Assembly (NCBI RefSeq): GCF_025642115.1
Contig: NZ_CP106753.1
Span: forward strand, 558,001-622,000
Length of the DNA: 64,000 bases
Direction of reading: 5' to 3'
Source of the DNA: Chitiniphilus purpureus
GTDB lineage: Bacteria > Pseudomonadota > Gammaproteobacteria > Burkholderiales > Chitinibacteraceae
Position 1 is the first letter of the stretch. Every line of letters starts with the position of its first letter. Below, in pieces: positions 37,060-45,635 of this stretch. The notes under the pieces are model-generated. The model saw only the letters and a program-made list of their open reading frames with translations, was not told where the DNA came from and searched no databases. Made by a program: the position numbers and the translations under genes.

Positions 37060-37083
37060 GCCCGCCACCATGGCGGGCTTGTT
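37060..37083 (+). terminator. Probable terminator between amtB and the converging oxidoreductase gene
   Basis: GCCCGCCA - CCA - TGGCGGGC followed by TTGTT. The 8-bp perfect stem sits in the 79-bp gap between two convergent genes; the T run is short, so efficiency is uncertain. A second palindrome (GGGGGCCGGCCCCC at about 37018) lies just before it. Confidence 0.55.
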
Positions 37084-37090
37084 CCGCGGT

Positions 37091-38062
37091 TCAGCGCTCG
37101 AACGGGTAGACCAGCCCCAATTGCGCGCGCGCCGCGTCGAGCAGCGCCAGCATCGCCCGGCTCTTGGCGTGGTCCATCACCGGGCTTTCGCGCAGGCCGG
37201 CCCGCAACAGCCCGCAGAAATGCGCGGCTTCATAGTTGAGCCCGCCGCCTACCGCCGGTGCTTCGATCAGCACGGTGCGCCCGTCCGGATAGCGGATGGT
37301 GGCCCGCTCGGGATTCCACCATTTCTCATGGATCAGCACGTGTCCGCCGGGCGCGGCGAGCAGCGCCTCGCCCGAGCCGGACAATCCGAGCCCGCAATAG
37401 AGCTGTGCGCAGCCCTGCGCGTGGCTGGTATTGACCACGGCCAGCGTATCGACCCCGCTGGGGCCAAGCCGGCCCAGTGCCGCGACCGTCTGCGCCGGGC
37501 CGAGCCAGTGCACGGCGAGGAACGCGGCATAGACGCCGATGTCGAGCAGCGCCCCACCGGCCTGGGCCGGATCGTAGACCGCGTGCGTCGCCGGCACGCC
37601 AGGGCTGGCGAACCCGGCGCGCACCAGGGTGATCGGGCCGATGGGGTCGCGCCGCAGGTGGTCGTCCAGTTGCGCGAACAGCGGGTAGAACGGTGGTTTC
37701 ATCGCTTCCATGAACAGCACGCCGTGGGCAGCTGCCACCGCCAGCACACGTTCGAGCTCGGCCTGCGAAGTGGCCGCCGGCTTTTCGCACAGTACCGCCT
37801 TGCCGGCCTCTAGCGCGGCAACGCTGTAAGGTGCATGCCCCGGATGCGGGGTTGCGATATAGACGGCATCCAGCGGCTGCGCCAGCAGGGCGTCGAAGCT
37901 GGCACAGACCACGCCGCCGAATTCGTCGGCAAAGGCCTGGGCCTTTCCAGGGGTGCGGTTCCATACCGCGGCGAGTGCGGCATCCGGCACGTGGCGCAGT
38001 CCGTGGGCGAAGCGGCGGGCGATGCTGCCGGTACCGATGATGCCGAAACGAAGGGGATGCAT
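37091..38062 (-). CDS. Gfo/Idh/MocA-family NAD(P)-dependent oxidoreductase
   Basis: A 323-residue protein with the N-terminal Rossmann dinucleotide motif FGIIGTGSIARRFAHGL, the conserved AVYIATPHPGHAPYSVAALE strand, and the family's EKP motif in GKAVLCEKPAATSQAEL. The C-terminal alpha/beta domain contains GALLDIGVYAAFLAVHWLG. Members oxidise or reduce sugars, inositols or related polyols (trans-dihydrodiol dehydrogenase-like). The ATG at 38062 gives the standard N-terminus; the open frame beyond it is not family sequence. The substrate cannot be inferred. No linked pathway genes are present. Confidence 0.9.
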   Translation of the reverse strand: MHPLRFGIIGTGSIARRFAHGLRHVPDAALAAVWNRTPGKAQAFADEFGGVVCASFDALLAQPLDAVYIATPHPGHAPYSVAALEAGKAVLCEKPAATSQAELERVLAVAAAHGVLFMEAMKPPFYPLFAQLDDHLRRDPIGPITLVRAGFASPGVPATHAVYDPAQAGGALLDIGVYAAFLAVHWLGPAQTVAALGRLGPSGVDTLAVVNTSHAQGCAQLYCGLGLSGSGEALLAAPGGHVLIHEKWWNPERATIRYPDGRTVLIEAPAVGGGLNYEAAHFCGLLRAGLRESPVMDHAKSRAMLALLDAARAQLGLVYPFER

Positions 38063-38315
38063 AAGCGTTGTACCGTACTCGCAGAAAATGATCGGCCGCC
38101 TTCCGGCGGTACATGCATATGGTCGTGGCCGGCTTCGGATACCCGGCGCTGTGCCCAGGTAGGTAGGAGGCCCGCCATCGGGACTGGCATGCGATCCGCG
38201 TGCGGATTGCGTGCCGGGTGTGTGGCGCCGCACTGGACTGCCGGCCGTCGTACCCCGGCGTTGCGGTGCCCTGCCTGCCCGGGTGGGGCGGGCAGACCGT
38301 CTTGCGTGGCGCGCT

Positions 38316-40118
38316 CTACTCCACCGGCTTGCCGTACTCGTGCGCGCCGATGTCCCAGGCTTCGAGGCCCCGGCGCTGGCCGAAGTAGTCATACCACAGC
38401 GCTTTGTTGGGCTGGCTGTAGCGTGCGGCGTCGCGCGCGGGCGACGAACCGGCGATCCGGTAGCCGTCGGCGTTGAATGCGCCGGGTGCGGTGAGCTGCG
38501 CGTCCGCCAGCACATCATCGGGTGAGCCGCCGGCCTCTGAGCCGATTGGCCCGCCGTGCCACAAGTTGGCCAGCGTGGTGAAGCCATAGCGCGGCACGCG
38601 CCGCAACGGCGGGGTGCCGCTGCCGGCAGGACGTTGCTGCCAGAGGTTGGCCTCGATCAGGTTGTCACGGTGATCCGGGTCGTCGACGATGCTCAGCAAT
38701 GGCCCGTTCTGCGAGCCATAGACGGTATTGTTGGCAATCCGGCTTTGGCGCAGGCCGCCGCGATAGTAGTAGTCGCTGTCCTCGGTGTAATAGGACATTC
38801 CGAAGCGCCCACCCAGCACGATGTTGTTGTGCACATGCAAGCCGGCAAGCAGGCGTACCGTGCCCACTTCCACCCCCTGCGGATCGCGGAACTTCTCGTT
38901 GGCAAAGCCGATGCCGCCGGCCCCTGCGCCGCAGCGTTGGAACGGCGCCAGTCCGGTGTGGTAGGTGAAGTTGCGCTCGACGGTGGTGGTATCGGTGTTG
39001 TTCAGGTACAGATTGACGCTGAAGTTGTCGCGCGCCTCGTTCCAGCGCATCAGCCCCTGGGTGACATGGCTCAGCACGATGCCCTCGCCGTAGTTTTCGA
39101 ACACGCGGTTATGTTCGACAACAGCGCCGTCGGTGACCGCGACGTGCACGGCCGCCGGCCAGCCGCCGCCCACGCACGGGGTCACGCCCCGGTTGCGGGT
39201 GACGGCGTGGTAGACCACGTTGCGCTGTACCAGCACGTTGCGATGCCGTTCGGCCGAATGCACGTTGCTGGCCCGCATCACATAGATGCCCATGCCGCTG
39301 ACCTCGCTCACCTCGTTGCCGACGATGCGCACATCCTGCGACGGCCGGACCTTGATGCCTTCCTTGCCACTGGGATACGCGATGTTCGATACCCGGTTGC
39401 CTTCGATATCCACCCCACGTGCGCCGACCACGACGATGCCATCGCCCTGCACCACGTCGCTGACCGCGTTGCCGGACACCGTCAGCCGTTGTTGTCCCAC
39501 AGCGTAGATCGCGCTGTCGCGGGTGCCGCTGATGTGGTTGCCGCGCAGCGCATGGTCGGCATCGCTGCTCGTGCCGTCGAGATAGACGGCGAAGCGTGCC
39601 GAGCCGCTGACGTGGTTGTCGGCGAGCGTCACACTCTGGCTGTTCCGCACATAGAACACGCCCTGCATTGCCCCGGCCTGCGTGGTCTGCCCCGCCAGCA
39701 GGTTGAGCTGGGCGATGTCGATATGGCGGCTGGACTCCACCTGCACACATGGCAGCGGGCGCAGGCACTCGATGGCCGGGGGCTGGGTGGCATGACGCGA
39801 GGCACGACCGCGCAACCGGAGCGGGGCGCCCGCCGTGCCTTGTTTCATCTGGATCAGGAGCGGGCCTTGCTGCAGGACGTAGCGGTCCAGGATGTAGAGC
39901 GTGTCGCCAGCACCCGCCTGCTTCAAGGCCCGTGCCGGCGTGGCAAACGCCGTGTCTTCGGTCCGGCCGTCGTTGGCGTCGTTGCCGACGGTGGAGACGA
40001 AGTAATCAACAGCCCAACCGGTGGCGGGCGATACCGTCAGCGCCAGCGTCAATCCGCATGCGATGACACGTAGCCGGCGTGAGGCAGGGCCGATGTTGGA
40101 ACAAGGGAAGTGGTGCAT
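38316..40118 (-). CDS. Secreted right-handed parallel beta-helix protein (DUF1565/pectate-lyase-like fold)
   Basis: A 600-residue exported protein with signal region RRLRVIACGLTLALTVSPAT (before VDYFVSTVGNDANDGRTEDT, the typical start of DUF1565/right-handed beta-helix proteins). More than ten rungs follow with alternating VTLADNHVSG, LTVSGNAVSDV and VDIEGNRVSNI patterns, and Asn-ladder turns. The last 60 residues (LTAPGAFNADGYRIAGSSPA, AWDIGAHEYGKPVE) are a conserved C-terminal cap of such proteins. Possibly a polysaccharide lyase or epimerase; no catalytic residues can be assigned. GGAG lies 7 nt before ATG 40118. Confidence 0.82.
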   Translation of the reverse strand: MHHFPCSNIGPASRRLRVIACGLTLALTVSPATGWAVDYFVSTVGNDANDGRTEDTAFATPARALKQAGAGDTLYILDRYVLQQGPLLIQMKQGTAGAPLRLRGRASRHATQPPAIECLRPLPCVQVESSRHIDIAQLNLLAGQTTQAGAMQGVFYVRNSQSVTLADNHVSGSARFAVYLDGTSSDADHALRGNHISGTRDSAIYAVGQQRLTVSGNAVSDVVQGDGIVVVGARGVDIEGNRVSNIAYPSGKEGIKVRPSQDVRIVGNEVSEVSGMGIYVMRASNVHSAERHRNVLVQRNVVYHAVTRNRGVTPCVGGGWPAAVHVAVTDGAVVEHNRVFENYGEGIVLSHVTQGLMRWNEARDNFSVNLYLNNTDTTTVERNFTYHTGLAPFQRCGAGAGGIGFANEKFRDPQGVEVGTVRLLAGLHVHNNIVLGGRFGMSYYTEDSDYYYRGGLRQSRIANNTVYGSQNGPLLSIVDDPDHRDNLIEANLWQQRPAGSGTPPLRRVPRYGFTTLANLWHGGPIGSEAGGSPDDVLADAQLTAPGAFNADGYRIAGSSPARDAARYSQPNKALWYDYFGQRRGLEAWDIGAHEYGKPVE

Positions 40119-40356
40119 CGTGGTCTCCGTCCATGATTGCGGCAGCGCCGCCGCTTTGGGCGGAATCATACATGAAGCTGTCTTCATTTATGGGTGATTG
40201 ATGGTTTGGCGAAACAATGACGCGGTCTTCAGAAAGAAAAATGCCTTATTTGCCGGGTTATCGGCCTTTGGCGACCACACAGCGGGCATTGATCTGCATT
40301 GAATGTGCAAAGTATTAACATATAAGGCACATATAATTAACGCCACCGGAGTGCCC

Positions 40357-42087
40357 ATGATTGCCCTGCTGGAAGCCCATCGCGCCGGATTGCTCAAGCG
40401 GCAGCACTGGTTGCCCAATATCGTCTCGGGCGCCATCGTCGGTGTTGTCGCCCTGCCGCTGGCCATGGCCTTCGCCATTGCCTCGGGCGCCAAGCCCGAG
40501 CAGGGCCTCTATACCGCCATCGTCGCCGGTCTGCTGGTCTCGGTGTTCGGTGGCAGCCGCCTGCAGATCGCCGGTCCTACCGGTGCCTTCATCGTCATCC
40601 TGTCGGGGATCACCGCCCGCTACGGCATTGACGGCCTGCAGATCGCCACGCTGATGGCCGGCGTGATCCTGCTGCTGCTGGGGCTGGCGAAGCTGGGCGG
40701 CATCATCAAGTTCATCCCGGCACCGGTCATCGTCGGCTTCACCGCCGGGATCGGCGTGATCATCTGGGTGGGCCAGTGGAAGGATTTCTTCGGCCTGCCA
40801 GCCGTCGCCGGCACGCATTTCCACGAAAAGCTCTGGCATCTGCTGCAGGTACTGCCCCAGTTGCATCTCTCGACCACGGCGCTGGCATTGACCGGACTGC
40901 TGCTGGTGCTGCTGACGCCGCGGGTGCCCGGCATGCAGCGCGTGCCCGGACCACTGGTGGCGCTGGTGGGCGTGACGTTGCTGCAGGCGCTGTGCCAGTT
41001 CGAGGGCGTTGCCACCATCGGCAGCGCATTCGGTGGCATCCCACAGACGTTGCCGCAACTGCAGCTGCCGCAGCTGAGCGTCGCCCGCATCATCGAGCTG
41101 CTCGGCCCGGCGTTCACCATTGCGATGCTGGGCGCAATCGAATCGCTGCTGTCGGCCGTGGTGGCCGACGGCATGGCCGGTACGCGGCACAATGCCAACC
41201 AGGAGCTGATCGGGCAGGGGCTGGCGAACGCCATCGTGCCGTTCTTCGGCGGATTTGCTGCCACCGGTGCCATCGCGCGTACTGCGACCAATATCCGCAA
41301 TGGCGGGACCAGTCCGCTTTCGGGCATCGTCCACGCACTCACGCTGGTGCTGGTGGTGCTGGTGCTCGCTCCGCTGGCCATACACGTTCCGCTTGCGGCC
41401 TTGGCTGCCATCCTGTTCGTGGTCGCGTGGAATATGAGCGAAGCCAGGCATTTCGCGCAGATGGTCCGGCGCGCGCCGCGGGCCGACGTGGTGATCCTGC
41501 TGACCACCTTCTGCCTGACGGTGTTTGCCGACCTGGTGGTCGCCGTCAACATCGGCGTCATCCTGGCGACGCTGCACTTCCTGCGGCGGATGGCCAGCAG
41601 CGTGGAAGTGCGTGCGGCGTCGGGCGAGGCACTGGATCAGGATCTGGCCGCCGAAGGGCTGGTCACCCCGCCCCCGGGCGTGCTGGTCTACACGATTGAC
41701 GGGCCGTTCTTCTTCGGCGCGGTCGAGAACTTCGAACGGGCGCTGGCCAATACCCATACCGATCCGCGCATCCTGATCATCCGGCTGCGTTGGGTGCCGT
41801 TCATCGACATCACCGCCCTGCAGACCTTGGAAGGGGTGATCGACGAGCTGCACAGTCGTGGCGTGCGCGTGATGCTCAGCGGCGCCAACGACAGGGTGCA
41901 GGGCAAGCTGGAACGGGCGGGCATCATCGAACGGATCGGCGCCAGCCACAACTTCAAGACCTTCGACGCCGCGTTGGCGCGCTGCAATGCGCTGTTACGG
42001 CAGGATCCGGCCCCGGCAACGGAAAGTCCCGTCGTGCTGAGCAACGGCATGGCGGTGATGCCCGAAACGGGCCCGCTGGTGCGCTAG
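40357..42087 (+). CDS. SulP-family anion transporter with C-terminal STAS domain
   Basis: A 576-residue transporter. The membrane part has about 10-12 helices beginning LPNIVSGAIVGVVALPLAMA with the family signature FGGSRLQIAGPTGAFIVILS and an inner motif AIESLLSAVVADGMAGTRHNANQELIGQG. The C-terminal STAS domain (about residues 440-560; VLVYTIDGPFFFGAVENFER, FIDITALQTLEGVIDELHSR) is regulatory. Substrates in the family include sulfate, bicarbonate and dicarboxylates; bicarbonate/sulfate cannot be distinguished here. GGAG lies 5 nt before the ATG; a -10-like TATAAT sits at 40332-40337. Independent of the cys operon, so sulfate uptake may be redundant. Confidence 0.9.
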   Translation: MIALLEAHRAGLLKRQHWLPNIVSGAIVGVVALPLAMAFAIASGAKPEQGLYTAIVAGLLVSVFGGSRLQIAGPTGAFIVILSGITARYGIDGLQIATLMAGVILLLLGLAKLGGIIKFIPAPVIVGFTAGIGVIIWVGQWKDFFGLPAVAGTHFHEKLWHLLQVLPQLHLSTTALALTGLLLVLLTPRVPGMQRVPGPLVALVGVTLLQALCQFEGVATIGSAFGGIPQTLPQLQLPQLSVARIIELLGPAFTIAMLGAIESLLSAVVADGMAGTRHNANQELIGQGLANAIVPFFGGFAATGAIARTATNIRNGGTSPLSGIVHALTLVLVVLVLAPLAIHVPLAALAAILFVVAWNMSEARHFAQMVRRAPRADVVILLTTFCLTVFADLVVAVNIGVILATLHFLRRMASSVEVRAASGEALDQDLAAEGLVTPPPGVLVYTIDGPFFFGAVENFERALANTHTDPRILIIRLRWVPFIDITALQTLEGVIDELHSRGVRVMLSGANDRVQGKLERAGIIERIGASHNFKTFDAALARCNALLRQDPAPATESPVVLSNGMAVMPETGPLVR

Positions 42088-42133
42088 GCGCAACTGGGGT
42101 CACGCCGTTGGCGGTTGCCACGGCGTGGAGGGG

Positions 42134-42322
42134 CTACTTCACTTTGGGATTGCTGCGGGTGGCGTTCGAAGCATATTCGACGCCATGCTTGGCCAGGTAA
42201 TCGCGGATCAGTTGCCGTACCACTTGCGACGGCGTCACGTCCTGCGTGGCGCACAGGTCTTCAAATGCCTTCTTCTTGGCCGGGTCGATCAGTATTGTGA
42301 GACGTGCGGTTTTGTTTTCCAT
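42134..42322 (-). CDS. Small ribbon-helix-helix (CopG-like) DNA-binding protein
   Basis: A 62-residue protein with an RHH fold: beta strand ARLTILIDPAKKKAFEDLCA and helix-turn-helix VTPSQVVRQLIRDYLAKHGV. RHH proteins dimerise to bind operators, and are often antitoxins or plasmid/transposon repressors. No toxin gene adjoins it on the same strand. The Lys/Asn-rich tail looks flexible. Codon use is less GC-biased than in the neighbours. The target is unknown. A protein of this size in a GC-rich genome is convincing because of the intact fold pattern. Confidence 0.75.
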   Translation of the reverse strand: MENKTARLTILIDPAKKKAFEDLCATQDVTPSQVVRQLIRDYLAKHGVEYASNATRSNPKVK

Positions 42323-42612
42323 CGGTTAGAACTACCCAGTAACGATCGCCGAATCATAATTGAATAACGCCTGTCCGGTCGCCCTGCCGCAGGCAGAGAG
42401 GTGCGCGCCGATGCACCAGAAGACTGAATGCCGCGGTGGCGTTGCTGCTTCCTTGCGCAGGATCAGCAGCAGGAGCGGGCATTTGGTTTCATGATGACCA
42501 GTGTCTGCCCGCCCGTTGCAATCACGCAGGTCGGTTGGATCCGGTTTATGCCACGCACTCGTCCTGATTTCTTGCTTTTTGTGTAATTATTTTTGCCTGC
42601 CTGAGCCCTGCC

Positions 42613-43155
42613 ATGTCTCTCCTGCCCGGCGCCGTCGCGCCCGATTTCGATGATCCGATCGCATTGCTCGTGGCCTGTCACGACAAGGTCCGCCACTTCG
42701 CCCGGCTGACTGTGAAACTGCGGGACCACCTGGACGGCCGCGCGCCGGATGGGGATGCCGTGGCTGCGGCACAGCGCATCCTGCGTTATTTCGACCAGGC
42801 CGCGCCGCTGCATCATGCGGACGAAGAGGCCGACCTGTTCCCGGCCCTAAGGCAGCTGGGCGATGCACAGCTGGACGCGCAGATGGCGGCACTGCATGCC
42901 GAACATGAGCAATTGTCCGCGTTATGGCACGCGGTACGGCCTTGGCTGCACGCCATTGCCACGGGTGTCGCCTGTGCGGCCCCCGGCGAGGTCGCTGACT
43001 TTGCATCGCGCTATGCCCGGCACGCGCAGACCGAAGAGCAGGTGGTGTTTCCAGCCGCGGCCCGACTGGCGCCGTCCGCACTCGCCAGCCTGGGCCGCAA
43101 TATGGCAGCGCGACGCGGTGCCACAACCCATGAGGCCGGCGGCAGCGCAACCTAG
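42613..43155 (+). CDS. Hemerythrin HHE domain-containing protein
   Basis: A 180-residue four-helix-bundle protein with the di-iron ligands of the hemerythrin family: His in LLVACHDKVRHF, His-His...Glu in APLHHADEEADLFPAL, His/Glu in ALHAEHEQL, and His...Glu in RYARHAQTEEQVVFPAA. Such cytosolic proteins bind O2, NO or iron, or take part in Fe-S repair and oxidative defence. It stands alone, without ytfE-like or regulator neighbours. The ATG at 42613 gives a complete first helix; no Shine-Dalgarno is conspicuous. Confidence 0.88.
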   Translation: MSLLPGAVAPDFDDPIALLVACHDKVRHFARLTVKLRDHLDGRAPDGDAVAAAQRILRYFDQAAPLHHADEEADLFPALRQLGDAQLDAQMAALHAEHEQLSALWHAVRPWLHAIATGVACAAPGEVADFASRYARHAQTEEQVVFPAAARLAPSALASLGRNMAARRGATTHEAGGSAT

Positions 43156-43333
43156 AACTGCCCACCCTGGCCAGCGGTGCAGCACTTGTCGGTTATGCTC
43201 TGGATGCCCTGCGTTCCACGCGACGTGCCGGCATCACCGCCCCCGGCTTTGGCAACTCCGAAAGCGGCGGCAGCACAGCGTGTGGACGTTGTGGGAAACG
43301 ACGGCTGCCACAAGCTGCGGCCGGGGCCAAAGC

Positions 43334-43363
43334 AAAAAGCCCAACCTTGCGGCTGGGCTTTTT
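43334..43363 (-). terminator. Terminator after the initiator tRNA gene
   Basis: On the minus strand AGCCCAGCC - GCAA - GGTTGGGCT flanked by A and T runs (TTTTT after the stem). The stem has one mismatch. The A run on the other side means it may also terminate plus-strand transcripts. Confidence 0.8.
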
Positions 43364-43374
43364 GAGGTATTCCA

Positions 43375-43450
43375 TGGTTGCGGGAGCAGGACTCGAACCT
43401 GCGACCTTCGGGTTATGAGCCCGACGAGCTGCCAACTGCTCCATCCCGCG
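43375..43450 (-). tRNA. Initiator tRNA-fMet (anticodon CAT)
   Basis: A 76-nt tRNA with encoded CCA. Read on the minus strand it begins CGCGGGATGGAGCAG and ends CCCGCAACCA. The anticodon stem-loop GTCGGGCTCATAACCCGAAG carries CAT with the three consecutive G-C pairs typical of initiators, and position 1 is C opposite A72, the unpaired 1:72 end that marks fMet tRNA. T-arm: AGGTTCGAGTCCT. It is a single-gene unit with its own terminator. Confidence 0.97.
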
Positions 43451-43522
43451 TCAGAGAAGATGAGTATCCTACCGCCCACGGGAAATCATGTCAAGCAAAA
43501 TGACAGGAAAGGTCATCAGGCG

Positions 43523-44290
43523 CTATTGCACGATCTCCTTGTATGCAATCCAGGTTGCATGACCAAGCACCGGGAAGATCACGATCAACCCGATCAGCCC
43601 GGTGGCAAAGCCGAGCGCGGTCAGCGCCACGATCAGCACCGCCCATACCAACATCGCCGGCAGGTTTTCGGTTACCGCCCGCACGCTGGTCATCATGGCA
43701 GTGATCGCATCCACTTCGCGATCGGCCAGCAGCGGAATGGAGACCGCTGTCAGTGCGAACACCACCATGGCCAGCAGCGCGCCGATGGCGAACCAGGCGA
43801 TCGTGAAGCCGGCGTACTCGCCGACCAGTGAGGCGAACAGCAATTTGAGCGAAACCGCCTCGCCGCCGTAGAACAGTGCGAACAGAATGGCTGACACGCG
43901 CTCCCACCCGATCGCGATCATCCCCAGGATCACGCCCAGGAAGGCAATCTGGCTCAGGTTCTTCATGTAATCGCGCACCGATTGGCCGAAGGATGCGGGG
44001 CGACCCTCCTCGCGTGCACTGGTCAGCTCATAGATGCCTGCGGCAATCAGTGGTGCCACCAGCAGGAAGCCGGTGATGCAGGTGGTGAACAGATAAGGGT
44101 AGTTGTAAGCCAGGCCCAGCGAGAGCCAGCCCGCGATCGCGACCAAAAAGCCCCATGCAAGACTGGGCCCGGGGTGTGCCTTCAGGTCCTCCCAGCCCAG
44201 CTGGATCCAGGCAAAAGGTCGTGCCATGGCTACCTTACGAACCTTGGGTAGCGTGAAATGCCGATCTAGGCTATCAAGATGCAGATCCAT
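43523..44290 (-). CDS. DUF2189 domain-containing integral membrane protein
   Basis: A 255-residue protein with about six hydrophobic segments (LAWGFLVAIAGWLSLGLAYN, YLFTTCITGFLLVAPLIAAG, YAGFTIAWFAIGALLAMVVF, MLVWAVLIVALTALGFATGL) after a short N-terminal segment (LPKVRKVAMARPFAWIQLGW). The layout and FPVLGHATWIAYKEIV at the C-terminus are typical of DUF2189 proteins, which lie next to cytochrome oxidase genes in several betaproteobacteria; the role is unknown. GGAGG lies 5 nt before ATG 44290, so that start is preferred over 44293 and 44326. Divergent from coxB. Confidence 0.82.
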   Translation of the reverse strand: MDLHLDSLDRHFTLPKVRKVAMARPFAWIQLGWEDLKAHPGPSLAWGFLVAIAGWLSLGLAYNYPYLFTTCITGFLLVAPLIAAGIYELTSAREEGRPASFGQSVRDYMKNLSQIAFLGVILGMIAIGWERVSAILFALFYGGEAVSLKLLFASLVGEYAGFTIAWFAIGALLAMVVFALTAVSIPLLADREVDAITAMMTSVRAVTENLPAMLVWAVLIVALTALGFATGLIGLIVIFPVLGHATWIAYKEIVQ

Positions 44291-44432
44291 CATGTCCTCC
44301 ACTATTTGTGGACTCGAAACGTCCACTTGTAGTGTCGATTTAGGCGACTACTAAGCCCAAATGTGCAAAAAACCGACAGACGGCGGTATTTGCATTCCAG
44401 CGTCCTTGCTTCATGCTGTTTTTTTCCTAAAT

Positions 44433-44446
44433 ATGATCTGGATCAA
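44433..44446 (+). promoter_or_regulatory. FNR/Anr-like box upstream of the cytochrome oxidase cluster
   Basis: ATGAT-CTGG-ATCAA matches the FNR/Anr palindrome TTGAT-N4-ATCAA at nine of ten positions. It lies in an A+T-rich stretch about 70 bp before coxB and 143 bp before the divergent DUF2189 gene, so either could be regulated by oxygen. Confidence 0.6.
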
Positions 44447-44514
44447 AAAAACGAAAAATTAGAACGCCGCCACTGCAACGGTGGAGGGCGACATTTAACC
44501 AGTGGAGGTTACAG

Positions 44515-45624
44515 ATGCGGTTCTTGCGCGCCTGCGCACTCGCAGCGTTTTTGCCTGCCTGTAGTTACGCCATAGACGGAAGGTACAACTTCCAGACCCC
44601 GCAAACCCTGATCGCTCACGACATCAACGAACTTCACGCCTGGATCATGGCTGTGATCGCCGTGATCTTCGTGGCGGTGTTTGGAGTGATGTTCTACTCG
44701 ATCTTCAAGCACCGAAAATCGTCAGGACACAAGGCTCGCCACTTCCACGAGAACACCACCGTGGAAGTGCTCTGGACGCTGATCCCGGCGTTGATCCTGG
44801 TGGTGATGGCCTGGCCTGCCGCCAAGGTGGTGCTGGCCCAGAAGAACACGGGCGATGCCGAGCTCACCATCAAGGCGACCGGCTACCAGTGGTTCTGGGG
44901 CTATGACTACCTGGATCACGGTTTCGGCTTCAAGAGCAAGCTGGCGACGCCGCGTGAGCAGATCGACAACTACAAGAGCGATGGCCAGGCCAAAAGCGAG
45001 CACTACCTGCTCGAGGTGACCGAGCCGATGATCGTCCCGGTCGGCACCAAGGTGCGCATCCTGACCACGGCCAACGATGTGATCCACTCGTGGGGCGTGC
45101 CGGCCTTCGGGGTGAAGCAGGATGCGATCCCGGGCTTCATCCGTGACACCTGGTTCAAGGCGGACAGGATCGGCACCTTCCGTGGTCAATGCGTCGAGCT
45201 GTGCGGACGTGACCACGGCTTCATGCCCATCGTGGTCAGCGTGGTCTCCAAGGACGATTTCAAGGCCTGGGTGGACAAGAAGCAGAAGGAAGCTAAGGCC
45301 GCCGCGGATGATCCGAACAAGGTCTGGACGCGCGACGAGCTGATTGCACGCGGCAAGACGGTATACGACGCCAATTGCGCGGCCTGCCACAAGGCGGATG
45401 GCGCGGGCGGCGGGCCGTTCCCGGCATTGACCGGCTCCAAGATCACCACGGGGCCCGTCGCAGCGCACATCGGCATCGTGTTGAACGGCAAGGGCGCCAT
45501 GCCGGCATGGCAGGGTCTGTCCGATACCGAGATCGCCGCCGTGGTGACCTACGAACGCAATGCACTGGGCAACAAGGTCGGCGACTTCGTGCAACCGAAG
45601 GACGTCAAGGCCGCCCGCAAGTAA
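44515..45624 (+). CDS. coxB: Cytochrome c oxidase subunit II with fused cytochrome c domain
   Basis: A 369-residue subunit II of the caa3-like type. After a signal region and two membrane helices (AWIMAVIAVIFVAVFGVMFY and EVLWTLIPALILVVMAWPAA), the CuA domain shows TIKATGYQWFWGYDY and the ligand motif CVELCGRDHGFMPIVV. The C-terminal extension (about residues 275-360) is a class I cytochrome c domain with CAACH at residues 288-292 and an axial Met in GKGAMPAWQGLS. It accepts electrons from cytochrome c and passes them to CtaD. GGAGG precedes the ATG. First gene of the cluster. Confidence 0.96.
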   Translation: MRFLRACALAAFLPACSYAIDGRYNFQTPQTLIAHDINELHAWIMAVIAVIFVAVFGVMFYSIFKHRKSSGHKARHFHENTTVEVLWTLIPALILVVMAWPAAKVVLAQKNTGDAELTIKATGYQWFWGYDYLDHGFGFKSKLATPREQIDNYKSDGQAKSEHYLLEVTEPMIVPVGTKVRILTTANDVIHSWGVPAFGVKQDAIPGFIRDTWFKADRIGTFRGQCVELCGRDHGFMPIVVSVVSKDDFKAWVDKKQKEAKAAADDPNKVWTRDELIARGKTVYDANCAACHKADGAGGGPFPALTGSKITTGPVAAHIGIVLNGKGAMPAWQGLSDTEIAAVVTYERNALGNKVGDFVQPKDVKAARK

Positions 45625-45635
45625 GGATACGCAAC

